DNA of 64,000 nucleotides from a virus. The stretch covers positions 1 to 64,000 of IMG/VR virus record IMGVR_UViG_3300050821_017570. One strand, written 5' to 3'. Positions 57,817 to 64,000 of this stretch are shown here, piece by piece. Positions within the stretch are counted from its first letter, which is position 1; each line of letters starts with the position of its first letter. The translations under genes and the position numbers were made by a program. The notes under the pieces were generated by a model. It searched no databases and was not told the origin of the DNA. It saw only the letters and a program-made list of their open reading frames with translations.

Positions 57817-58103
57817 GGTGGAATCTTTCCATTTGGGTCACCAGCGGTTTCGAAACTTACTGGTGAGATCTCGCTAGCATACTCGCAGGTCTCGCCAGCC
57901 GCTCGGTTCAGCATACTGCTCGCCAATTGACCGTTTCCAAACGCGACCTTGATCGCTTCAAGCGTCTCGGCTGAAATCACATCGGTATGTGGGAACGTGC
58001 CGACACGTACCCACATCCCACGAGGTAGCATTGCGTATACGGCCTGCTGATCATCGAACCGAGAGACCACAAACTCTGGCACAAAATGTAACGTCTCATC
58101 CAT
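57813..58103 (-). CDS. Unknown protein
   Basis: The 96-residue protein has FVPEFVVSRFDDQQAVYAML, GTFPHTDVISAETLEAIKVA and NRAAGETCEYA. No family is recognised, and it lacks the GQxW motif. It overlaps both neighbours by four and eight bases. Confidence 0.62.
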   Translation of the reverse strand: MDETLHFVPEFVVSRFDDQQAVYAMLPRGMWVRVGTFPHTDVISAETLEAIKVAFGNGQLASSMLNRAAGETCEYASEISPVSFETAGDPNGKIPP

Positions 58104-58452
58104 GGTATGCTTTCGGGTCCCACAAGAGGGTTATGAGGTCCACACCTTCGGGATGATTTGGTGTCTGATGAAACCACCAGGCGGTCGAACCCATGTATGC
58201 GGTATAGATGGTGTCGCGATCGCCTAACGAAATGTCAGGATAATCTGGATGAAGCCCACACCGATATCCGTGGGAGTAGATCCGAACATCATACTTACCC
58301 AGACCGGATCGCACTCTCGTTACGTGCACAATCTCAACACGGTGTGACTGATCGCGCAGCTGCCAAATCTGACCCGCCCGCAGCATGGGTGGATAGACCC
58401 CCCAGTGGAGCGGGAACAACCAGCCCGGCAGGTTACTGACGAACCGCCACAT
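58096..58452 (-). CDS. GQxW family protein (member 2)
   Basis: The first ATG at 58452 abuts the upstream stop (TGATG), giving 118 residues; the ATG at 58386 would start just before the motif. It contains MLRAGQIWQLRDQSHRVEIV and ends VDLITLLWDPKAYHG, the clearest example of the C-terminal D-L-I-T-L-L-W-D-P motif. The middle is Asp/Tyr-rich. Confidence 0.78.
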   Translation of the reverse strand: MWRFVSNLPGWLFPLHWGVYPPMLRAGQIWQLRDQSHRVEIVHVTRVRSGLGKYDVRIYSHGYRCGLHPDYPDISLGDRDTIYTAYMGSTAWWFHQTPNHPEGVDLITLLWDPKAYHG

Positions 58453-59105
58453 CAGGTGGCCCGACAGAAGCCAAGTGAATCCAAGGTCTCGTTCGGGTCA
58501 CGGAAGTATCCGATGATCTGCTTGGGCGTCACCCGGTTGGTCCCACTCATGGTGCCACCGTTCTGGATCATCTGGATCAGAATGCCGACCGTGTCGATCG
58601 TCAGGTTCGACTGGCCGGTTTGTTCACGCAGGTACTTGGCGAACTCAGGCCAACTGGCCAGCTGGGCGTGCCCCTGACGGCTCATGATGCCTTCGCACAC
58701 GTAGGCCAACCCAATCGAGCAGCTCGGGAAGTGGGTCAGCAGTTGAACTTCGGGAATCTGGTAGAGCACCGACTCAACGTCGGCGACCGGGTTACGGAGG
58801 TAGCTATCGCACCAGCTGATGGCTCTCAGGAGGCCCAGACTGCGGGTGCAACCGATGACCTGTTCGGCTCGTAGGCTAAACGTCTGATCGAGCCATTCGG
58901 TCATCCGCTTGTCACGATACTCGTACCCACAGAGCGTGGTGGCCTCAAGCCCATCACCCCATGGCATGGACAGCGTCTGGGCCAACACGAGGTTCCACTG
59001 GGTCAGCTCGGGCTGCCGGACGAACTCAGGTGCATTCTTCAGGACGACAAGACCTGCTTTGGTCGCGCGAGCCAATTGGCCGGCGCGTTTCGATTGTTTC
59101 GACAT
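58452..59105 (-). CDS. Unknown protein
   Basis: The 217-residue protein has a basic N-terminus (RAGQLARATKAGLVVLK), a middle with SLGLLRAISWCDSYLRNP, and a Ser/Cys-containing C-terminus. No family is recognised. It lies between GQxW members 2 and 3 and shares their transcript. Confidence 0.65.
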   Translation of the reverse strand: MSKQSKRAGQLARATKAGLVVLKNAPEFVRQPELTQWNLVLAQTLSMPWGDGLEATTLCGYEYRDKRMTEWLDQTFSLRAEQVIGCTRSLGLLRAISWCDSYLRNPVADVESVLYQIPEVQLLTHFPSCSIGLAYVCEGIMSRQGHAQLASWPEFAKYLREQTGQSNLTIDTVGILIQMIQNGGTMSGTNRVTPKQIIGYFRDPNETLDSLGFCRAT

Positions 59106-59120
59106 GATGTGCTTTCTAGT

Positions 59121-59765
59121 TCACGAACCTGAACTGGTATCAGCCGGGTTGGGACCAGGATCCTGATCCGACGTCGGACGGGCCGGCTTCGCCATATCGT
59201 CCGGCTTGGGCCAATTCAGCGGACAGGTTCGCTGGCTCGAAACCGAACTATCGTCATCAAAGTACTGAACCCGTACCTCACTGGGGAGGCGACCGGCCTC
59301 AATCGCCTTGGCCGCACCCTCAGGCCAATCAAGCCGACGGGTCACCTCATGAGCCGTAGGTTCCGACATCACGCTGGCCTGGATCTCCTTGGCCAGCCCT
59401 TCGCCGTGCCGCTTATGGGCCGCCGGATCACGCGCGTGAGCCAGCCAGGTGACCCCCATGGCGGCCAGCTCGGGATCCTGCTGGGCCGACTTACCAGTGA
59501 CGAAGTCATTGTGAGCTTCATCGAACCCAGCATACCCGTGCTGTCTCGCCACCTGATCGATCTTGTGGGCCTGATCTCGTTGGTAGCGAATGCTGGCCCT
59601 ATGGTTGCGCCAGTACTTGAGTGCGATCCGGAAGGCGTCCCAGGCCGCATGGACGACAGATGGGCGACCCGTCGCTACAGGCATTCGGGTGGCTGGGTCG
59701 TATCGGTAGTTCTGCTGACGCTGCGAATGGTAGGCTGACCGAAACGACTGAATCAGGTTGAACAT
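59121..59765 (-). CDS. Unknown protein
   Basis: The start at 59765 follows AAAGGACCAT and gives 214 residues. The N-terminal half is helical with KYWRNHRASIRYQRDQAHK; the C-terminal part is polar and Pro-rich (KPARPTSDQDPGPNPADTSS). No motif is recognised. Confidence 0.65.
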   Translation of the reverse strand: MFNLIQSFRSAYHSQRQQNYRYDPATRMPVATGRPSVVHAAWDAFRIALKYWRNHRASIRYQRDQAHKIDQVARQHGYAGFDEAHNDFVTGKSAQQDPELAAMGVTWLAHARDPAAHKRHGEGLAKEIQASVMSEPTAHEVTRRLDWPEGAAKAIEAGRLPSEVRVQYFDDDSSVSSQRTCPLNWPKPDDMAKPARPTSDQDPGPNPADTSSGS

Positions 59766-59773
59766 ATGGTCCT

Positions 59774-60262
59774 TTAATCCAAATGATGGAGGAGCCACCA
59801 GACCGCCACTAACTCGCGACGGCTCATCAGGTGGAGGGGTCGGGCAGTCGCGCGTAACGCGACGATACGGTCAAAGATGGGGCCACAATCGGCTCGCTCG
59901 TCGGCCGACACCATCTCACAGATCTGCTGATCCAGCAGATCGATCTGGTGGGTCAACCGCCTAGACTGACCAGTCTGGAACAGCTCAGTCAGGCGAATCG
60001 CATCGGCCGCCTCATTGGCCATCAGGTTGGGCCAATAGATCAGGTGGTAGCGAATCTGACTGGTGACATAACTCAGTATGCCGACCTGATAGTCAGCCGA
60101 CGTGTAGTCACCGTGTGGGTCCACCAGAGCGGGCAAATGGACCTCGTCAGCCCACCGGCCGGCTGTGACGGTATCACCATAGGGCCAGTACCGTTCCATC
60201 GCTACCTCATGCGTGGCGAGCTGTTGACAGAACTCTGGCGTCAGTACCGATGGAGCACCCAT
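59774..60262 (-). CDS. Unknown protein
   Basis: The 162-residue protein has ADYQVGILSYVTSQIRYHLI and EYFQ-like segments, with a helical C-terminus (RRELVAVWWLLHHLD). RBS AAAGGACCCACT. Function unknown. Confidence 0.65.
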   Translation of the reverse strand: MGAPSVLTPEFCQQLATHEVAMERYWPYGDTVTAGRWADEVHLPALVDPHGDYTSADYQVGILSYVTSQIRYHLIYWPNLMANEAADAIRLTELFQTGQSRRLTHQIDLLDQQICEMVSADERADCGPIFDRIVALRATARPLHLMSRRELVAVWWLLHHLD

Positions 60263-60272
60263 AGTGGGTCCT

Positions 60273-60560
60273 TTATAGGAGTTGGGTCTCTACATGCAAG
60301 GCAGGATCGTACAGACACTGCGTGAGATCCCAATCCGATCCACACCGAGAGTGCCAGTAGTTGGCCGTGGCGATCCACCGGTAAGGCATGAGTTCACTCA
60401 CATGATCAGACCAACAGCCAGACGGCAACATACGGCGGGTATGCGGATGAACCCCTTCGGCATCAATGGTAGTGTCAACGATACGGTATCGATGCTGCTG
60501 GCTCCGACACAGCCAGACCTGACCTGGCAGCAATCTGCTGGGGTTTAGGATGGGGTCCAT
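60273..60560 (-). CDS. GQxW family protein (member 3)
   Basis: The 95-residue protein has LLPGQVWLCRSQQHRYRIVD near residue 10 and ends WDLTQCLYDPAL. It fits the GQxW family pattern with a slightly diverged C-terminus. The next gene overlaps its start by 16 bases. Confidence 0.75.
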   Translation of the reverse strand: MDPILNPSRLLPGQVWLCRSQQHRYRIVDTTIDAEGVHPHTRRMLPSGCWSDHVSELMPYRWIATANYWHSRCGSDWDLTQCLYDPALHVETQLL

Positions 60561-60814
60561 AGGAGTTGCCAGGTGTTGTTATCTCCGTCTTGAAACGCGA
60601 CATCGGACAACACTTTCGACACACGAAACGCCCATCCTGGGGACTGAATCGCTCCTTCATAGTTCCCCCAGTAATTCCATCCGAACCAGCGGTCACCGTG
60701 CCGGATGATGGCAACCCGATTGACTGATTCCTGTCGCAACTCAAAATATTCCCGATACATCCGCATCCAGATCTGTCCATGTCTGAACCGAATCGATGAT
60801 TTGTGTGGTTCCAC
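60545..60814 (-). CDS. GQxW family protein (member 4)
   Basis: The 89-residue protein has FRHGQIWMRMYREYFELRQE and ends WQLLWTPS. The middle has several Trp and Gly residues. The family motif is clear at the N-terminus. Confidence 0.75.
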   Translation of the reverse strand: MEPHKSSIRFRHGQIWMRMYREYFELRQESVNRVAIIRHGDRWFGWNYWGNYEGAIQSPGWAFRVSKVLSDVAFQDGDNNTWQLLWTPS

Positions 60815-60815
60815 G

Positions 60816-61172
60816 TTAGGTCTCGGTCGACCCTGCCTCAGGGTCCCAGTAGAGGAGAATGTAGTTGGCCTGGTCAGACGGGGTGTAGAACTGGGTAGGT
60901 GTCATGACTTTGATATCAGGCAGATAGTCAGAGAGTGGTCTAACCTCCGCATCATCACTTTCCAAAAATCTGAACACTGCGCCGCCGTGTGGTTTCAGCT
61001 CATACCCACCGTAGTAGCAGCCATGGAGACTCAGCCGCCCGCTAGGACCTTTGGCTCGGAAAACTGCGAAGTATTCGGTCATACGCTCGTAACGGCGTTC
61101 CTCACTGCCACAACGGTCTAATAGTGTCCCATGTTGGCGCCAAATCTGAAAGTGTTTGAAATGGTGCTTCAT
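60816..61172 (-). CDS. GQxW-like family protein (diverged member)
   Basis: The 118-residue protein starts FKHFQIWRQHGTLLDRC and ends NYILLYWDPEAG. HFQIW replaces the GQIW of the other members but keeps Q-I-W, and the end keeps the L-x-Y-W-D-P pattern. It overlaps the upstream gene by four bases. Confidence 0.68.
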   Translation of the reverse strand: MKHHFKHFQIWRQHGTLLDRCGSEERRYERMTEYFAVFRAKGPSGRLSLHGCYYGGYELKPHGGAVFRFLESDDAEVRPLSDYLPDIKVMTPTQFYTPSDQANYILLYWDPEAGSTET

Positions 61173-61483
61173 ATGATGGCCTGTTCTGTGTCTTCATACG
61201 TGAGAATCCAAGCGGTGCCGTGTGGTTCTACCAGCACGGTGGGCTCGATAAGTTTGGGCTGGCTAAGACCGTGTTGGAGTTTCCACGGCTTGGAAACACG
61301 CTGTAGGTAGGTTATTACCGTGAGACCACCTCGTACGGCGCTACGCTTGAAGAACCAACCACCCAAACGATCCCTGGTATTGTGGTGCCGCATGACCGCC
61401 ATCAACCACGGATCCTCAGGATCATCTGTAGCCTGCCAGAGCTGGAAGTGCCTGAAACAATCGTAGGGGTTCGGAGCCGTCAT
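61169..61483 (-). CDS. GQxW-like family protein (diverged member)
   Basis: The 104-residue protein has CFRHFQLWQATDDPEDPWLM and ends WILTYEDTEQAII. HFQLW is similar to the neighbour at 60816, so the pair forms a subgroup. ATGA overlaps on both sides. Confidence 0.65.
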   Translation of the reverse strand: MTAPNPYDCFRHFQLWQATDDPEDPWLMAVMRHHNTRDRLGGWFFKRSAVRGGLTVITYLQRVSKPWKLQHGLSQPKLIEPTVLVEPHGTAWILTYEDTEQAII

Positions 61484-61770
61484 GTTGGACTCCAGACGAG
61501 ATGGATGAGCGGGTAGTTGTCTAGCCCAGTGTGTCCTTTATCGCGGCTCCAAACTCCTCCGTAGCGATAGAACGTATTGGTGGTTGTCCTATGGTCACAA
61601 CTATACTTGGTTTCACAATCAATCGAATCGTCTCGTTTATACCGCTTGATAATCTCAACGATCTGGCAGGTCACCTCTTGATCGTCTGTCATCCAGATCT
61701 GACCGGCCTGTAGGTCACACGGTAAGCACGAGTCCTGGGTTGAACCCATTGGTTTCTCCTCGATAGCCAC
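61480..61770 (-). CDS. GQxW family protein (member 7)
   Basis: The 96-residue protein has CDLQAGQIWMTDDQEVTCQI and ends YPLIHLVWSPT. Cys residues near the N-terminus are extra. Alternative start at 61749. It overlaps the metallophosphoesterase by 56 bases. Confidence 0.75.
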   Translation of the reverse strand: MAIEEKPMGSTQDSCLPCDLQAGQIWMTDDQEVTCQIVEIIKRYKRDDSIDCETKYSCDHRTTTNTFYRYGGVWSRDKGHTGLDNYPLIHLVWSPT

Positions 61771-62614
61771 GCGGGTTGGCTACCAAACGGGTCTGGTCGA
61801 TATGAAAGTCAAACTCAGTATGGGTGTGACCGAAGCACCAGAGGTCTGGCTGGGTTCGGTAGATCAGATCATCCAGTGGGGCACAGAAATAGGGGTTCAG
61901 CCAATGGCCACGGAACTTTGGCGCAATCGCCTCCTCTGAGGGAATCCAATGGGTCAGCACGATCCGCTTGGGAGTAGGGATCTGCATGGCGCGATCGGCC
62001 CGTCGGAGCCAACCCGTTAGCCTCATCACGGCATCCTGGTGGGCCTCAATATGTCGGGCTGGAGTCCATTCAAACCTATCCCGCATGATGAGGTTCGGGC
62101 TAAAGTCGCTCACCCCTACCGAGGTGAGCCAGCAGTTGAGCCCAACCTCGGTGAGGCCGCCAGGTGGCGTCACCTGAATGGGAACCAACGGGTTCAGTGG
62201 GTTGACCAGTCTGAGGCCGTCACGCTCGATCCGCTGTCTCAGATCGGGGTCCAGCGATATGGTGAGGCCGCTCCACAAGGGGGTTCCGTAGATCTCATAG
62301 GGTTGGCCCCCAACCATCAGGGTGGTGGCCTCGTTGTGAAGCAACGTCACATGCGGACATTCCTGAAGTGCGGCCTTGAAATACGGTGACAGGAGATCTT
62401 TATGCCGGAGATCCTGAGAGTCGGTGTGGTAGAAGTCATGGTTACCGAGCACCAAATAGACAGGCCGTTCAATCTGGTTGAGAAAATCGATCACCAGTTT
62501 GGGTTTAGACCAGTGGCCCAAATCCCCACATACGCAGGTGATGTCGGCCTCCACCTCCGGCAACCCAAGGTAGCGGCCCTCAAGATGGAGATCACTAATG
62601 AGGTGAAGCCGCAT
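61715..62614 (-). CDS. Calcineurin-like metallophosphoesterase
   Basis: The 299-residue protein shows the full motif set: DLHLEG near residue 8, GDLGHW near 31, GNHDFYH near 57, HWIP near 229 and GHTHTEFD near 261, ligands for a two-metal centre. Bacterial relatives hydrolyse cyclic nucleotides or other phosphodiesters. A phage copy could degrade a defence signal molecule or process nucleotides; the substrate cannot be told from sequence. Confidence 0.9.
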   Translation of the reverse strand: MRLHLISDLHLEGRYLGLPEVEADITCVCGDLGHWSKPKLVIDFLNQIERPVYLVLGNHDFYHTDSQDLRHKDLLSPYFKAALQECPHVTLLHNEATTLMVGGQPYEIYGTPLWSGLTISLDPDLRQRIERDGLRLVNPLNPLVPIQVTPPGGLTEVGLNCWLTSVGVSDFSPNLIMRDRFEWTPARHIEAHQDAVMRLTGWLRRADRAMQIPTPKRIVLTHWIPSEEAIAPKFRGHWLNPYFCAPLDDLIYRTQPDLWCFGHTHTEFDFHIDQTRLVANPRGYRGETNGFNPGLVLTV

Positions 62615-62881
62615 TTAGCCTTCTGGGTTGTAGATAAGGGTTATGAGATCAAGCCGTTGAGGATCGGTGGTCCCAAGATCATCGAAACGATAATAGGAGC
62701 CATCAGGCGATGGAACCCACCTATACGTTAGATTAGCTAGTCGCATACCATCGGTATGAAACCATCGACACTGTATCCGACCATCTGGCCATGGGTTTGT
62801 ATCTACTTTCAGACGCCAATCCTGATCCCTAGAGAGCCAAATCTGCCCGGCCTTAAGCGGAGCTAGCACGGTGGCTCCCAC
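62615..62881 (-). CDS. GQxW family protein (member 8)
   Basis: The 88-residue protein has LKAGQIWLSRDQDWRLKV and ends RLDLITLIYNPEG. It is one of the best examples of both conserved ends. Its stop immediately precedes the metallophosphoesterase start. Confidence 0.8.
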   Translation of the reverse strand: MGATVLAPLKAGQIWLSRDQDWRLKVDTNPWPDGRIQCRWFHTDGMRLANLTYRWVPSPDGSYYRFDDLGTTDPQRLDLITLIYNPEG

Positions 62882-63120
62882 AGCAGAGTGATGAGATCGT
62901 CCTGTGATGGATTACTCGGCAGGAACGCCCAATAGGCATTATTATAGGATGGTCGCCAATGAAGTTTTGTGGCACCGAAACCAGCAGACCCGGTCGAACG
63001 ATCCCGAAACGTGACTTCAAGCCAACCCTCAGTCGACGTAACGGGCTCACCAGTTACCTGGATACGACGATCCTGTCTCCGGCAGAGCCACACCTGGCCC
63101 TGTCGTAGTGGTACTAACAT
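62863..63120 (-). CDS. GQxW family protein (member 9)
   Basis: The 85-residue protein has LRQGQVWLCRRQDRRIQVTG and ends DDLITLLWEPPC. It overlaps its downstream paralogue by 19 bases. The family pattern is complete. Confidence 0.82.
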   Translation of the reverse strand: MLVPLRQGQVWLCRRQDRRIQVTGEPVTSTEGWLEVTFRDRSTGSAGFGATKLHWRPSYNNAYWAFLPSNPSQDDLITLLWEPPC

Positions 63121-63130
63121 GCAGGCCCCT

Positions 63131-63871
63131 TTAGCGTGGGGTTGTGTGCCTCAAACTGCCAGACAGACGGAAGCTGCGACGCTCCCGTCGTGACCCCACG
63201 GGGGCCGCATGAGCCATCCGGAATCTGCGGACCTCAGCATCGCTCACACCCTCTAGGGACGCGAACTCAAAATTCGTCGCTTGGTTCCACCGCATGGTAT
63301 GCAGGTCGAAATACCCAATGTAACCACCCTTGGCCAACTCAAACGCTCGGTGAACGTTCTGCCGGAAGCTACACGGGCCGACAAACCCAGGTTCGAACCA
63401 CTGAGGGGTCACGAAGTCACTCACGAGGGTGTTGTTGATCTTATACCCTAACGAGTCGTCTTCGACCGCATCAGCTACCTCGTAAGCCATGATGCGTGCG
63501 GTATGTGGGTCCAACACCGAGAGATTAACGTAGGGGTCTAAAATTTGCTCAAGAAGTTCGTGACTCACCGTAACTGACAACGCGTCGCCCGCCTGCTGGT
63601 CCGCCCGGGCAAACACCTTGCCGATCGGCTTGCCTGAGCTACTAAGGTCGTGGTATCCAAGCGCTCCAGCCTGATCCGCATCGTCCAGAATCAGCAGCTG
63701 CCAACACGCCGGGTCGATCGGATCGGTTCGACCGCAGAACTCCAGATGTGCATCAAGATCCCAGATTGGTGCAAAGTCCCTACTGATCTGGGTTTGAAGA
63801 TCTGGCACCATTGCCGCCACCACCGCATCTGATGTAATGGTCGAATGGTTAATCAGGCTGATACAGATCAT
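63131..63871 (-). CDS. Zincin-like protein with SHELLEQ motif
   Basis: The 246-residue protein has SVTVSHELLEQILDPYV near residue 100, a pattern in which SHELLE is followed by DP, and an upstream strand LILDD. The H-E-x-x-E arrangement is non-canonical for a zincin, so metal binding is plausible but unproven. The C-terminus is basic (RRERRSFRLSGSLRHTTPR). Function unknown; a metallopeptidase role is inference. Confidence 0.65.
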   Translation of the reverse strand: MICISLINHSTITSDAVVAAMVPDLQTQISRDFAPIWDLDAHLEFCGRTDPIDPACWQLLILDDADQAGALGYHDLSSSGKPIGKVFARADQQAGDALSVTVSHELLEQILDPYVNLSVLDPHTARIMAYEVADAVEDDSLGYKINNTLVSDFVTPQWFEPGFVGPCSFRQNVHRAFELAKGGYIGYFDLHTMRWNQATNFEFASLEGVSDAEVRRFRMAHAAPVGSRRERRSFRLSGSLRHTTPR

Positions 63872-63886
63872 GTGGGACCTCGCCGG

Positions 63887-64000
63887 CTAACCTACTTGGT
63901 CGATTGGGTCCCACAAGAGGGTGATGAGGTCAGTTATGCGTACAATGTCCGGCAGCTCGTCTGAAGAGCACTCGTGCCAATAGTCGCCGGTGCGGCCGAC
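63887..64000 (-). CDS. GQxW family protein C-terminus (member 10, cut by right edge)
   Basis: Only the C-terminal 37 codons are inside the window. They end TDLITLLWDPIDQVG, which matches the family's C-terminal motif. The N-terminal half lies to the right of the window. Confidence 0.7.
   Translation of the reverse strand, partial: VGRTGDYWHECSSDELPDIVRITDLITLLWDPIDQVG

Noticed and set aside
1-64000. CRISPR array, integrase or reverse transcriptase (diversity-generating retroelement)
   Set aside because: I found no regular direct repeats with unique spacers, no integrase tyrosine or serine motifs, and no YxDD-type reverse transcriptase motif.
1-64000. Alternative genetic code (stop codon recoding)
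   Set aside because: TAA, TAG and TGA all end clear genes with tight overlaps, so there is no evidence for recoding in this segment.

Overview
The window looks like part of the genome of a large tailed bacteriophage (Caudoviricetes). It contains a portal protein, a long run of Gly/Ser/Thr-rich tail fibre and tail spike proteins, freestanding HNH endonucleases, phage-type tRNAs, a deoxynucleotide kinase, and very dense, overlapping small genes. TAA, TAG and TGA are all used as stops, so I see no sign of a recoded genetic code. The host cannot be named from the sequence. Shine-Dalgarno-like leaders, lipoprotein and Sec-type signal peptides, and intrinsic terminators all point to a bacterial host.

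Almost every gene is on the minus strand, so transcription runs right to left. The only convincing plus-strand gene is at 19315-20013. Five intrinsic terminators (about 14.87, 17.19, 18.26, 38.25 and 45.59 kb) are all oriented for minus-strand transcripts and divide the window into units.

Layout from left to right. (1) 0-8.5 kb is a head region: a repeat-containing protein cut by the left edge, a portal protein with a zinc-ribbon insertion, an unknown linker-rich protein, a spermidine-synthase-like protein, and a 1395-residue protein that combines a zincin-like domain, a Nudix domain and a HAD phosphatase domain between hydrophobic segments. (2) 8.6-17.0 kb holds tail fibre genes, a secreted zincin, two HNH endonucleases and a metallophosphoesterase. 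(3) 17.2-18.3 kb is a tRNA island with clear tRNA-Asn, tRNA-Gly and tRNA-Gln genes, two degenerate tRNA-like elements and one HNH gene. (4) 18.3-25 kb holds a dNMP kinase-like gene, a BCS1-like AAA+ ATPase, peptide deformylase and unknown genes. (5) 25-38.2 kb is a second fibre and spike cluster whose proteins share interchangeable N- and C-terminal modules. (6) 38.3-46.3 kb mixes zinc-ribbon, HNH, SprT-like, Tudor-like, exported, membrane and structural genes. (7) 46.3-57.1 kb is a densely coupled array of small genes, rich in one- and two-helix membrane proteins down to 21 residues. It also encodes a cytidine-deaminase-fold enzyme, a NADAR (YbiA-like) protein and an HTH protein. (8) 57.5-64 kb contains a tandemly expanded paralogous family of about 80-120 residue proteins with an N-terminal GQ[IV]W motif and a C-terminal D-L-I-T-L-[LI]-[WY]-x-P motif. 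A second metallophosphoesterase and another zincin lie among them.

The strongest candidates for something undescribed are the GQxW family array (about 10 members), the micro-membrane-protein cassette, and the zincin-Nudix-HAD giant protein beside the portal gene.
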